A DNA stretch of 64,000 nucleotides from Eucommia ulmoides (Eukaryota > Streptophyta > Magnoliopsida > Garryales > Eucommiaceae). The stretch lies in assembly GCA_016647705.1 (NCBI GenBank), contig CM028329.1:57863231-57927230 (forward strand). Direction: 5' to 3'. The notes under the pieces are model-generated. The model was not told the DNA's origin and ran no database searches. It saw only the letters and a list, made by a program, of their open reading frames with translations. Shown here one piece after another: positions 32,601 to 43,701 of the stretch; within the stretch, counting starts at the first letter, position 1; the number at the start of each line of letters is the position of its first letter. Both the position numbers and the translations under genes were made by a program.

Positions 32601-35600
32601 CAGGTCCGTGACTTTCTATATTTGTGTTGAATCCCACATCGCTTGTGTTACCTGATCCTGACTCATATATAAAGTGTAGAGCAATCCTTCTCTTATAAGA
32701 CGTCTTTTGAGGCAATCCTTCTCTTACAAGACGTCTTTTGGGAGTGAGTTAGGCCTATTGGGTTCCTACATGGTATAAGAGTCAAGACTCTTGTCTGATG
32801 TTGGGTGTGTTGAATCCCACATCGATATTAGCCCCCCCCCCACCCAATATCCTTTCACAATGGTTTGTCAAAAAAGTGCACCATGCGCGTGAGGGGACAT
32901 GTTAAATCTCACATCACTTGTGTTACCTGATCCTGCGCTATATATGAAGTGTAGGGCTAACCTCATCTTACAAGACGTCTTTGGAGAGTGAGTTAGGCCT
33001 ATTGGGTTCCTACAATCTGGATAGGATTTTTTCATTAGCATTTCTTGTGTATTTCTTCCTTATAGAAAAACATGTTTCTAATTTTCGAGATTAGACTTGT
33101 GGATGATAATTGAAGAAACTTTTTGGATGGTGTTTGCTTTTAAAGATTGTTGTTTATCCTTCTGCCAGTGCTGTTTCTTTGGAGAAACCTGATTTATCCA
33201 TTCATCCAAGGGCAGAACACTCAATGGAGCATTCCTGGAAAGTTATTCTTCATGCTGGTGATGCACTTTTCATTCCTGAAGGCTGGTAAGATTTATAGAT
33301 TCCTTATTCTGTTGCTTCATGTGTATATCTTGCTTATTTAAGTGTCTTTATGCAACAAAAATATCACATTGATGAGATATTTGGCCAATATCCCCACACT
33401 GGTTTCTGGTTCTAAATATCTGATGCAGGGACATGATGAAAGTTGAAATATCTATGTAATAAATCTTAAAACTTGTTTATTTCAATTCTATTTTCTGAAA
33501 ATTTATTCTATTCTATTCACCAGGTATCACCAAGTGGACAGTGATTGTCTTACTATTGCTGTTAATTTTTGGTGGCAATCAAACATGATGTGTGACATGT
33601 TAGAACACATGGATTCGTATTATTTGAGGAGAATACTGAAAAGGTAGTTTTTTTTACGCTACCGAAGAGGTAGTTATATTCCATCTATCTATCAATATGA
33701 TTTTTGTTTTATTTTGTCTATTGTCTCTTTGGAACAAGCTTACGAACTGTTTTCTCCCTTTTTTCCCATGTTCTGTAAATTGCTTAAAAGTGAAGGCTGA
33801 CTGACAAAGAAATGGTATGCATAAATTCCCTCTTATTCTGCTGTTTAGGTTTATCAAAAGATTATTATTGAAGCATTTATCACCCACATCGTGGAGAATA
33901 TTATAGTTCAATTTTAGGCTTTTTACTTATTAGGCCATCAGAAGTTTATAATTTAGCAAAGTAAGCCATAGCATTTTCGAATTTCTGATCAGGACAGGAC
34001 CGAATGCTGTCTAAGACTTCGGTGGGCAGTAAAGTTGTAACAAATTCGATTGGCCATGCTTCTAATGGAATTGCAGGTGAGCTCGATGTCTTTTCGTTTT
34101 GTATACTGATCGGTAGAATATCATTTGTGCTCTAGGATGCAATGTATGAAATGCTCTAGGATGCAAAATATGAAGCATGTGTTTTGGAGAAAATGTATTT
34201 CACTGAGGACCCGTTTGATAAGAAGGAAAATTGAGTGCTGGAAATTTGCAAGTGTTGAATTTTAAGTTCTAAAATTTAAGTGTTGAATTGATTAAGTAAT
34301 TTTCTTTTAAATATTATCAATGTCAATAAGTTTGTATCTTTACAATTTTTTACTTTTTAAAGTTTCCAAACAACTTGATCTCTATAAAAATTTCTCCTCC
34401 CTCAATTTTCTCTAGCGAGACCAGGCTTAGGCAAGGTAATACGCATATTGGATGGTTCATCAGTTGCCACAAGTCCTAGCATTAGAATGAGTTTGATGAC
34501 TTCGCGAGTCTCTATTATTTTCCTCGATAGTATTTATTTCCTCTACTTTTTATTTTATATTTTCTCATTATATTTTCGAATGGTTTTATTTGAATAATAC
34601 TTGTATTACTGAATTTTTTAGGATTTTAAGAGATAAGTGATAAGTTATGTGCACATCACTTAAATCTTTTACCCAATATTGAATTGATACTTAAATACAA
34701 AGGTAAGTAATTGAATAAGTACTTAATGCGTTCAGTTTTAAGTGTTGAATTATCTTATCAAATAGATGCTCCTGAGTGTTATGTTCTTGTTCTCTTGGCA
34801 TTATTCTGCAATATTTGATTGTTTTGTTACTATATCTGCTGGAAATTACCTGGCCATTATTTACCAGATCTCGGTGATCAAAGATCAGATCAAAACCATG
34901 GTAGCAGTAGTTCAGGAGGAGATATGCCAAAACAAAAGCTCATGTTGCATGAATTGGAACCGGTTGCACTCCAATCTCTCCATGAACTTGTTTCTTTAGT
35001 TCATGATCATATTTCTAATCAAACCCAACTGGCTGATTCCGCTTCAACAAGTAATTCAATAGCTGGAGAAAAAGATAAATCCAAGAAAATTGCAAAAGCT
35101 GATTTGTCTACATTGGAAGATGATCCAGTTGCTAATATACTTTGGACTCTACAACCGCGTGCCCTTCGGAGTGTTTTTCTTGCTATGGCAGTGAGTTACT
35201 CTGCTCTTTCAAAAGCCTTCCGTTTATTTTATCGTTTGGTTTAATCATGGTGTACTTGGGGTGGTTATTGTAAGGTGGTCTTGAGCCTCTCTCACCCCAA
35301 AAGCTAGCTCATGTGACGAGGCTTTTTCTCACACTTATAACTTGACGATCAACCTCTTCCACATCCGATGTGGGATAAACTTAACAATATCTCCCTCACA
35401 CATTGTGTCTTTGGTCGGTTAAACCTCGACTATTCTGTCCATTTGTGGCTAATGAGCCAGAGTTATTGTAACATGTGCTCTGATACCAATTTAGGGTGGT
35501 TTTGGGCCTCCCTCAACCCCAAAAGGTAGCTCATGAGGTGAGGTTTTCCCTCACTTATAACCTGACCACCAACTCCATCCATATCCAATGTAGGATAAAC

Positions 35601-38290
35601 CCAACAGTTATTATGCATGCCATGGAACAAATCATTTACTTTCCAATTACACTCTGTGGTGCTTTAGGATGGCTTAGGGCCTGTTTGATAACACTAGAAA
35701 TTAAGCGTTGAATACTTGTAATTACTGAATTTTACGTGATGAGATTATAAGTATTCAATTTATCAAGTATGGAATATATTAAGTATTTACTTTTTAAGTA
35801 CTTTTAACTTCAAAAAATTTGTTTTTTTACAAATTTTTGTCCCTAAAATATTTTTTACAAGTTTCTTTTTTTAAACTTTCTACAACTTTTTGCCGTTATT
35901 TTTTTCTCAAGTTAGTACTTTCTTCATCTATCATTGTTTGTATATTACTTTTTTTTGCAAGATTTTATGGTATTGATAATGAATGGGAATTGTGGTAGAT
36001 AGACGTTCGATGGTTTTAACTGAGAAGTGTTAAAAAAATAAGTGAGTCCCGCATAAATTATTTTTTTTTAAAAAAAAAAATCATAGATATTTTTATTTTA
36101 AGTGGTTATTTCAGTTTATTATCAAACACACATAATTAGATAAGTACTTAATGCATTTGGTAATTGTTTAATTGTATTATCAAACGGGTCCTAGTTTGAG
36201 TACTTTGTTGGCCTATCACTTCTCAGAAAAACACGAGGTTTAGGGTGAAATTTGAAGCAAAATAGAAGCAAAAAAATTATATTTTGCTTCTATTTATGTA
36301 TCTTAACATGAAACACAAAAAATTCAATCAAGAAAAAAGGGGGAAAAAAAAAAGGTAAATGGGGAGGAGATGGAGGAAGGAGACTGATTTTTGTGGTTGC
36401 AGAGGGAAAAAAGTACAAGACACTGTAACTGCTGGTATTCAGTGTCAAACTAGAGTGTATGCACACTAGTAGCAGTGGGAAACAATCGCTTATTGTTAAA
36501 GTTGAAAGGATACTTGGTGAGACCTAGAAACCTTGAGATTTATTTCTTCTTAATAATAGTTGTTTTATGTTTTTTATTTTTTACTTTTATATTATAAGAG
36601 ATTGATGCATTAGGATCTCTTAATGACATTTTTTAAACATCTATAATACTAAAATATTATCCCTACACTATCAAATATTTTTTTTTTTTTTTCTGTTAAT
36701 TAACTTTTTTGCTTTTAATGAGTACTAAAAAAAAAGCATTACCAAATGGTGTCTAATTAAATTTTACAAATAACTTTCTAAATTAAATTCCTTCATATGT
36801 ATGTGTTGAATCCCACATCGACTGTGTTACCTGATCATGAGCTATATATAAAGTCTAGGACAATCCTCCTCTTACAAGGTGTCTTTTGAGAGTAAGTTAG
36901 GCCCATCGGATCTGTACATGGTATCAGATCCAGGACTCTTACGTTGGGTGTGTTGAATCCCGTGTCGATGTTAGGCTCCTGATAAATGTCCACCATGCGC
37001 GTGAGGGGGCGTGTTGAATCCCAAATCGCTTTTGTTACCTGATCTTAAGCTATATATAAAGTCTAGAGTAATCCTCATCTTACAAGGCATCTTTTGAGGG
37101 TGAGTTAGGCCCATTGAGATTCTATAGTATGTCACACCCAAGCACACTTATTTCCTCCAAATCAAGTGTATCGAATAGACATATTCTTTTTTTGCAGTAC
37201 AACTTCCCTAGGACTTTGGAGGCCTTAATACTTCACTTGCTCTCACCGATAGGGGCCGAAGTCCTTACTCGTAAATTTGATGAGATGGATCAACTGATTG
37301 CTGCAGAAGATAGGTACATTTTAATCCTCCAAATTGAAAAAAAATCATTGTATGCATATAATTTTTGATTTTTTTCTCCTACTTGTCGTTAGGAATGAAT
37401 TTTACCGGATCATTTATGATGCATTCGATGACCAGTTCGCTGCAATGGATGTTCTTCTTAATGGAAAAGAGAGATTTGCACTTCAGGTATTACCAAAAAT
37501 CCCCATCGTTATAATATAGAACTAAAAGTCTGTTTGGTTGTCTAAATTATCTATTTTTTTGATGAATTGATTTATATATTTCTCGATTTACCTGTGATTT
37601 AATCAAAAAATCAGTTATATTGTTTGTTTGAATAAAGAAATGTTTCAATGTAGTTAAGGCCCCGTTTGGTTACTGTTTCCGTTCCCTGATTTCTGCTTCC
37701 ACTCCCAAAATTTCGAGGTTAATGTACAAAAACGCGTTTGGTAAATGCATTTCTGTTCCCAAAATTTGGAGAAATTTCTGAATTCCTTAAAAATCTGAAA
37801 AACGAAAAAAATGTTGATTCCTATTCACCCCCACAAAACTATTCTCACTATCATCTCGTCGGCCACTATGCATTAAAAGAAGAAAAAAAAAAACAAATAT
37901 TGTAACTAAATATGTTTCTTGTTTATGTTCTCATAATTTAAAAAAAAAAAAAAATCAGGACAATGGTCGTTATTTCTATTCCCGAAATATTTCACAACAT
38001 AAATAAAAGTCTAATTCCAATTTATTGGAGGTAGAAATAGAAAAAGCAGAAACACTACTAACAAAATGCCACCTGATTTTGTTTTTTTTTTTTTAACTAC
38101 ATTGTACTACAATTCACGAGAAATCAGAATCTGAGCTGGACTGAGAAAAAGTACAATTTGTGAATTGAAAGAACCAAATGGGGCCCAAGATGCTCGATTT
38201 TTTTAAAAAAATCATTATTTTGATCTACAGGCATTCAAGAACGTGTTGGATCGATATCTGGCGATCAATATTGATGGGCAAAAACAATAG
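29631..38290 (+). CDS. JMJ31-like: JmjC-domain 2-oxoglutarate/Fe(II) oxygenase, JMJ31-like
   Basis: Fifteen exons join in frame to 541 aa: 29631-29723, 29826-29903, 30879-30962, 31050-31223, 31367-31435, 31841-31967, 32531-32603, 33169-33285, 33524-33643, 33796-33814, 33998-34076, 34868-35190, 37198-37313, 37393-37486, 38231-38290. All junctions are GT-AG. The start reads MEEEYLRIRVYDEIPSAEEF, followed by a cupin-like N-region (NVPAAFIGCVKNW). The iron-binding HxD is H192/D194 in STHYDPHHN, and the distal His is H274 in GWYHQVDS after LHAGDALFIPEG. Residues beyond about 310 form a helical C-terminal region. Small JmjC-only proteins act as demethylases or protein hydroxylases; the substrate is not evident from sequence. 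Length and N-terminus best fit the JMJ31 group (Arabidopsis about 505 aa). Introns hold TRIMs and MITEs. No break is seen in the assembled frame. Confidence 0.85.
31746..31853 (+). repeat. 54-bp tandem duplication across a splice acceptor
   Basis: CCCCATTATAACTTCCACAT...GCAGCCTG(C/T)ATTTCTGG occurs twice with a 54-bp period in the JmjC gene, so two near-identical 3' splice sites lie side by side (exon starts 31787 or 31841). Only the downstream one keeps the frame; the extra 54 nt of the upstream choice contains an in-frame TAA. Confidence 0.93.
32625..33014 (+). mobile_element. TRIM family 1, intron 7 of the JmjC gene (fossil)
   Basis: The left LTR runs 32625-32770 and is longer because of an internal duplication of about 29 bp. 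It is followed by a primer-binding-site-like TGGTATAAGAG, a short non-coding interior with a purine-rich GTGAGGGGA, and a right LTR at 32900-33014 (115 bp). Flanking ATTTG and ATCTG approximate a 5-bp duplication. Each LTR starts TGTT(G/A)AAT and ends CCTACA. Confidence 0.85.
34208..34770. mobile_element. GTTTGATAA-type MITE remnant in intron 11 of the JmjC gene
   Basis: Left sequence GACCCGTTTGATAAG with TTGAGTGCTG, and right sequence AATTATCTTATCAAATAGATG preceded by TTTTAAGTGTTG, are inverted relatives of the copies at 35677 and 62421. The edges are uncertain and the middle includes other AT-rich sequence. Confidence 0.45.
35279..35606 (-). mobile_element. TRIM family 2, intron 12 of the JmjC gene (fossil)
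   Basis: On the - strand it begins TGTTGGGTTTATCC. The LTRs lie at 35490-35606 and 35279-35386. A primer-binding site TGGTATCAGAGC (complement of the initiator tRNA-Met end) occupies 35488-35477. A perfect 5-bp duplication, GTTAT, flanks the element (35274-35278 and 35607-35611). It has no coding region. It is the same family as the copy at 61518. Confidence 0.9.
35677..36191. mobile_element. GTTTGATAA-type Tourist-like MITE in intron 12 of the JmjC gene
   Basis: GGGCCTGTTTGATAAC on the left mirrors TATCAAACGGGTCC on the right. TTA precedes it and TAG follows, which is close to a TTA duplication. The sub-terminal TTAAG...TTGAATAC motifs match other members in this window. Confidence 0.65.
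36804..37126 (+). mobile_element. TRIM family 1, intron 12 of the JmjC gene (fossil)
   Basis: Two 115-bp LTRs (36804-36918 and 37012-37126) enclose a 93-bp interior. TGGTATCAGATCC starts the interior as a primer-binding site, and GTGAGGGGGCG ends it as a purine-rich tract. A perfect duplication, GTATG, lies at 36799-36803 and 37127-37131. The right edge is only about 70 bp before exon 13 of the JmjC gene. Confidence 0.92.
37657..38073. mobile_element. Tourist-like MITE in the last intron of the JmjC gene
   Basis: GGCCCCGTTTGGTTACTGTTTCC and its sub-terminal TTCCACTCCCAAAATTT mirror GAAATAGAAAAAGCAGAAAC and ACAAAATGCCACC on the right. It resembles the 17250 element in its AACGCGTTTGGTAAA-like inner block. 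The right edge is approximate. Confidence 0.6.
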
Positions 38291-38670
38291 TTAAAATAAG
38301 ATTTGTGAGTCTTCTGCTGCATTCATTTTATCTTTTGTTACTGCTGTATTTATTGAACACTGAGAGGAAATAAATCGGTCTTGTTTGAAGAAAATATTGA
38401 GATTATTCTTTGTTTCGTTTTTTTGAGGAAATATTGTCTTGTTTGATGACAATAATGAAATTTCTAAACCGCGGTTTTGGGGGAAGTCAAAATGTGCGCC
38501 AAACAGATCACTAAACGGTCTCTGTAACTTTGTTACCGATACCGCTAGTACTACATTTATAGTACTGTTCTTTGTCCAGTAGTGGGTTTAGCATTAGTGT
38601 AGTTTCGCTACCTTAGTACGGTTACTTGTCCAGCAAGCAATGGAAGCCAAGCAGGTTATGCGCTACGAAT
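38291..38670. other. 3' flank of the JmjC gene
   Basis: This is the presumed 3' UTR followed by AT-rich sequence. CGCTAGTACTACATTTATAG and CGCTACCTTAGTACGG at 38540-38625 look like half-repeats. No gene is supported. Confidence 0.4.
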
Positions 38671-39084
38671 TGTTTAAACCCCACATCGCTTGTGTTACTT
38701 GAGACTGAGCTATATATAAATTTAGGGGTAATCCTCCTTTTACAAGGCGTCTTTTAAGAGTGAGTTAGGCCCATTGAATTTGTACATGGTATTAGAGTGG
38801 GGCATGTTGAATCCCACATCAATGTTGGTCCCTCCGATATCCGTTTGCAGTGGTTTGTTGAAGTCTACCTTACACGTGAGAGGGTGTGTTAAATTCCACG
38901 TTGATATTGGGCCTCTTGATATCTATTCGCATTGGTTTGTCAAAGTCCACCCTACGTGTAAGGGGGCGTATTGAAATCCCACATCGCTTGTATTACTTGA
39001 TCTTGAGCTATATATAAGTCAAGGGGTAATCTTCATCTTTCAAGGCGTCTTTTGAGAGCGAGTTAGGCCCATTGGATTTTTACA
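38671..39084 (+). mobile_element. TRIM family 1 copy (fossil)
   Basis: LTRs of 116 bp lie at 38671-38786 and 38969-39084. TGGTATTAGAG follows the left LTR as the primer-binding site, and a GTAAGGGGGCG purine tract precedes the right one. The interior carries a CCACCCTACGTGTAAGGG unit in imperfect duplicate. No clear target duplication was seen. Confidence 0.83.
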
Positions 39085-39419
39085 AGAAAATTACAATTGA
39101 TAGAAATTACATCGGAACGGTACTCTAATCAGCATAATTTTAGACAATATTTTGTTTTTCAATCATCGTATTATACTTCAATCACCCATTGTATACACAT
39201 TACAGATTATAATGTTTATAAAACAAACTTAGAAAGGAGGACATTTACGTGTGTGTATATATATATAGGAGGGGTATTCATTCATTCACCTGAAATTCTG
39301 CAGCTGATGAAAATGACTTGGGAGAGAAAATATCTGTACATGCTACAAATTGCTAAATCACAAACTTTCATCACCAGCCTTCTCCTTGATGTTGCACTAG
39401 AAAATAATGGAGCATCACA

Positions 39420-40415
39420 ACTTAAGAAATTCCAAAAAAAAAAGAAAAAAAATCTAACAAAACTGCCAATTGAATTTCAACATTTAAAAAATTACTTAGC
39501 TGAGCTTTTCCGACTTGCATAACTGCTTCCTACCCGTTTAGCGGATCGTTTGGAGGTTCAAAACCCAATTATTAAAATTCCAAATTGGCCCAAATTTGGA
39601 TTTTTATAAACCGAGATTTGAAATCTCTAGACTACACCCCAAACAAGTACTTCGTCAGGGAGAAGAGAGAGCTTCTGAGTAATCTAACAACCGAAAACAG
39701 AAGAATTTCCAGAAACAGATGTCATTTTCAAAAAAAAATTCTAGGAAAGATGGGTTTTCATGAGAATAATGAGAAAAATAAAAAACTGTCACTTGAATTT
39801 CAAGATTTTAAAAATCACTTAACTGAGATTTTCCGACTTGCATAACCGCTTCCTACCCACCTAGCGGATCGTTTGGAGGATCAAAACCCAGTTTTTAAAA
39901 TTCCAAATTGACCCAAATTTGAATTTTTATAAACCGTGATTTGAAATTTCCAAATTGTACGCCAAACAAGTAGTTCTTCATCGATGAGAAAAAGAGAACT
40001 TCTGAGCAATCTAACAATCGAAAACAAAAGAATTTCAAGAAAGAAATGTCATACTTGGATTTTTTTCCTCTAGCACAGATGGGTTTTCATGAGAGTAATG
40101 GAAAAAAAAAAAACTGCCACTTGAATTTCAAGATTTTAAAAATCACTTAGCTGAGTTTTTCCGACTTGCACAACCGCTTCCTACCTGTTTCGCGGATCGT
40201 TTGGAGGTTCAAAACCCAGTTTTCAAAATTCCAAATTGGCCCAAATTTGGATTTTATAAACCGTGATTTGAAATCTCCAAACTGCACGCCAAACAAGTAC
40301 TTCATCCTCAAATAGAAAAAGAGAGCTTCTGAGCAATCTAAAATCGAAACCAGAAGAATTTCCAGAAACAAATGTCATTCTCGGATGGGTTTTCATGAGA
40401 ATAATGAAAATAAAA
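39420..40415. repeat. Tandem array of about three ~325-bp units
   Basis: Landmark TTCCTACC with GCGGATCGTTTGGAGG occurs at about 39525, 39848 and 40175. ATGGGTTTTCATGAGA occurs at 39749, 40079 and 40384. Units are 75-90% alike by eye and all in one orientation. The array lies just downstream of the heat stress factor gene (read on the - strand). Short open frames across it (for example KLSLEFQDFKNHLTEIFRLA) repeat with the units and are not credible proteins. Confidence 0.9.
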
Positions 40416-40860
40416 AAACAAACTATAACCTTCATGAAAAAAATCAGGAAAAAGGGCTTTTTGTACAAATTCTGGCCAAGAATTTCCTGCAATTTTTAGA
40501 GAGAGAGAGAGAGGAACAAGAAATCCTGCAATTTAGAAACAAATTAAAGCAGAAAATCAAATCAGAAGAAAAAAATAATTAACTACCCAATAAATTTTGG
40601 TCATGAGCACTGAAGATCTTCTTTGGCTCGAAGAACACCTTGATTTTTGGAGAAGATCAAATTCACATCTTCTACTAGCTACAGAGAACAAAGCAGAGAG
40701 CAGAGATTAACAATTTTTTTTTAATGAAATGTCCAGTACATGAATTATATTTTTTATTTCTTTTTTTTTTTTTTTTTTTGTTCTTCCAAATGATGCAATG
40801 AAGAAGAGAAAAGTCAGAATCAAGAAGTAGTTTTCCCCTAATTCGGATCAAGATTCATGA

Positions 40861-43236
40861 TCAATCGCTCTGTTCTTCGTCGAATCTTTCATTCAACAAC
40901 TCCTCCCAGAAACCCTCATCGAGTTCTTTATCGCCGCCGTCGAATTCTACGATTTCCCGATCATCTTCTTCCTCCTGGATTCGGCTCGACCTCCCGAATC
41001 CTTGCATTTCCAATGCCAGCGCCTCCAGCTCGTTCACCTCGAATCCATACTCAACAACTTCCGATTTAATATGAAGGTCTCCGATTCTACTCGATTCCCC
41101 GATTCCGATTCCGGCAGGTCTTTGATCGATCGGCCGTCGGCGTTTCCTGGTTAAGGCATCTTCGAGTTCTTTTTGTCTCTCCTTCTGATGCACCAATTGC
41201 TGTATGAACGAGGGATTCTGCATCGCTTTTGCTAAGAAACTCATCATCTGCTGCTGCTTCTTCTCGGTGCTCTGTAATCGGAGCTCCATGGCTTGGAGTT
41301 GAGCTTTGGTGGTCTGTTGCTGGTGCCGGAGCTTAACGAGCTCCGTCAAGAGGACGTGTTTGTCGCGCCGCAGCCGTTCTAATTCGCCGTCTAATCCGAA
41401 CCGGCCGAGCTCGACGCAGGGGCCGACGGTTTGTTCGTGAGGAAATGGCTGAGAGAGAGATTTTCTCCGTTTGATGATTTTGAGAAGGTGTTTTTGACCC
41501 TTTATGAATGCTTCGTTTGCAAACTCCCATTTGTCTGGATCTATCTTTCTGAAACCCTACAAGGTTAAAAAATCCCCAAAAAATCAAAAAAAAAAAAAAA
41601 AAAACATATCCAATTTAAATGTTTAGAGAGAGAGAGAGAGAGAGAGAGATGAACCAAAATTTCAACAAAATCGACCAAATTTTTTGCAAAATCAACCAAA
41701 ATTCCATTGAAGTTGAGTTTTTTTTTAATTAAAAAAAGACCCATATCCAATTTACATGTTCAAAGGGATAGAGAGAGAAACCATATCCCATCCACATGTT
41801 TAGAGAGAGAGAGGGAGAATCCATACCCAATTTACATGTTTAGAGAGAGAGATGAACCAAAATTTCAGTAAATGAACCAAAATTTCATGCAAGTTAGAGT
41901 TTTTTTTATTTAAAAAAACACACAAATCCAATTTACATGCTTAGAGAGAGAGGGAGAAGACCCATATCCAATTTACATGTTTAGAAAGAGGGAGGGAGAA
42001 AAGACTCCTATCCAATTCACATGTTTAGTGATAAAGAGATGAACAAAAATTTCAGGAAATGAACCAAAATTTCAGGGAAGTTGAGTTTTTCTATTATAAA
42101 AAAAGACCCAAATCCAATTCACATGTTTAGAGAGAGAGAAGACCCATATCCCAATTAGATAGAAAACCCATATCCAATTTACATGTTTAGAGAGAGAGAG
42201 AGAAGACCCATATCCCAATTAGATAGAAAACCCATATCCAATTTACATGTTGAGAGAGAGATGAACCAAAATTTCATTGAAGTTTAGTTTTTTTATAATT
42301 ATAAAAAAAAAAAAAAAAAACCCAAATCCAATTTTCATGTTTTTGAAAGAGTGAAAGAGAGAGAAGACAGCCAATTTACATGTTTGGAGAGAGAGATATT
42401 AATCAAGCATTTAGAGAGAGAGAGAGATGAATCAAAAATTTCAGCAAAATGGAGCAATTTTTTTTTATTGAAATTATGGGTTTTTCTATTATTGGGGTTG
42501 ACATTTGGTTTTTGGATCAAAATTGTTTTTTATTTTATATATATTTATTATTTATTATTAATATTACCACCAAATTAATAAAAAAAAAAAAAAACAAAAA
42601 AAACACAAAATAGATGAATTTGAACAATCCAATCATTAAAAATAACCCATAAATGTATAAAGCTTTACCAAACAAATACTTTCCCAATTAGTCTTTTAGA
42701 GAGAGAAAGAGAGACTGCTTAGTGTTTTAGAGAGAGAGGAAATGAAATCAGAGGAGAAAGAAACTTACGAGAGAGAGAGAGAGGTGAAATCAGAAGTGAG
42801 AGAAAATTACTAACTAGAGAGAGAGTACTTTGTGTTTTAGAGAGAGAGAGAGATGAAATTCAAAGGAGAGAGAGAATTCTTAGAGAGAGAGAGAGATGAA
42901 ATTCAGAGGAGAGAGAAAATTACTCACATAAGTATTGAGCTGCCTCACAAAACTTGAGAAATTGTTGTGCTTGAAGTATCTGGGTAGGAGATTAGTAGAG
43001 AAGGCGTGTGGATCCCAAACCGCAAAGCTATGGCCTCCTCTGCTCCAAGAAACAATGTGCTGGGTCGACGGATCATCCACCATATCGAACGTCTTCGTCA
43101 GAAACGGCGGCGGACCCATGTCGTAAAGCCCCTCCATCGGCTGCGGCGCCACCGTCTCCGCCGCCGGCTCAATCGGCCGCGACGTCGACGTCGACGCGAC
43201 CAAATATTCTTCCTTAACTGGGTACAATGGGTACAT
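40861..43236 (-). CDS. HSFA6b/A2-like: Class A heat stress transcription factor (HSFA2/A6/A7 group)
   Basis: Two exons, 43236-42928 and 41556-40861, give 334 aa. The DNA-binding domain covers residues about 41-135, from [16 protein letters not shown] through [21 protein letters not shown] to [17 protein letters not shown]. The intron splits it between Y103 and G104, the position conserved in plant HSFs. HR-A/B, the coiled coil for trimer formation, spans about 160-225 ([20 protein letters not shown]...) and includes the long spacing of class A. A basic NLS-like RKRRRP is near 241-245. An AHA activation motif, [11 protein letters not shown], is at 316-326. The N-terminus [11 protein letters not shown] and PQPMEGL resemble HSFA6b and A7. 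The protein would bind heat shock elements and activate stress genes. A 5' leader intron is possible (donor-like CAG then GTAATT at about 43458). Nothing looks broken. Confidence 0.95.
41605..42430. repeat. Minisatellite in the heat stress factor intron
   Basis: Units of the form CCATATCCAATTTACATGTT with GAGAGAGAG, and often AACCAAAATTTCA, recur about ten times at irregular spacing. GA-rich repeats continue to about 42920, so most of the 1.4-kb intron is repetitive. Confidence 0.88.
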
Positions 43237-43631
43237 GATCTACTTCACGAAACAGCTACCAATTTCTAATGAGTTTTCTACTTTATCGAATTCAATCGCA
43301 ACGGAAAGTAAATTCGTGCATAAGTGGACTGAAGAAACGAGATGAACAGAAGGGAGAGAGAAAAAGAACATCTAGAGAGAGAGGGAAACAGGGGATTGCT
43401 GAGCTAAATTTGGAAAATTAAGAAAAAACAGAGCAGCTGAAAAATTCTAAAAAATTACCTGAAAATTGAGATTGATTAGGAATTTTAAGAAATGGGTTGA
43501 GATTGGGGAAGAACAAATCGAAACTTTTGGATAGCTTTTGCATACAGAGGTCGGTCAGAAGATGGTTCTCTTTGTCAATCATGCCACGCCTGATGAACAA
43601 TGGAAGCTTTTGTGAGTGAGCAGTTTGAGGC

Positions 43632-43641
43632 TATAAATATT
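43632..43641 (-). promoter_or_regulatory. TATA box of the heat stress factor gene
   Basis: On the - strand AATATTTATAG lies about 400 bp upstream of the ATG. A start about 30 nt downstream (near 43605) would give a leader of roughly 370 nt, or shorter if a leader intron is removed. Confidence 0.5.
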
Positions 43642-43688
43642 GGATTTCTTTTATTTATTATTATTTATATATTTTTATTTATTTTGTG

Positions 43689-43701
43689 GAAGTTTCTAGA
43701 C
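43689..43701 (-). promoter_or_regulatory. Heat shock element
   Basis: GAAGTTTCTAGAC fits the nGAAnnTTCnnGAn pattern with three alternating units, the last lacking only its final A. It lies about 50 bp upstream of the proposed TATA box, the usual place for an element bound by HSFA1-type activators. Confidence 0.55.

Noticed and set aside
43006-43269. Arg-rich + strand frames opposite the heat stress factor exon 1
   Set aside because: They are antisense shadows of the GC-rich N-terminal coding region.
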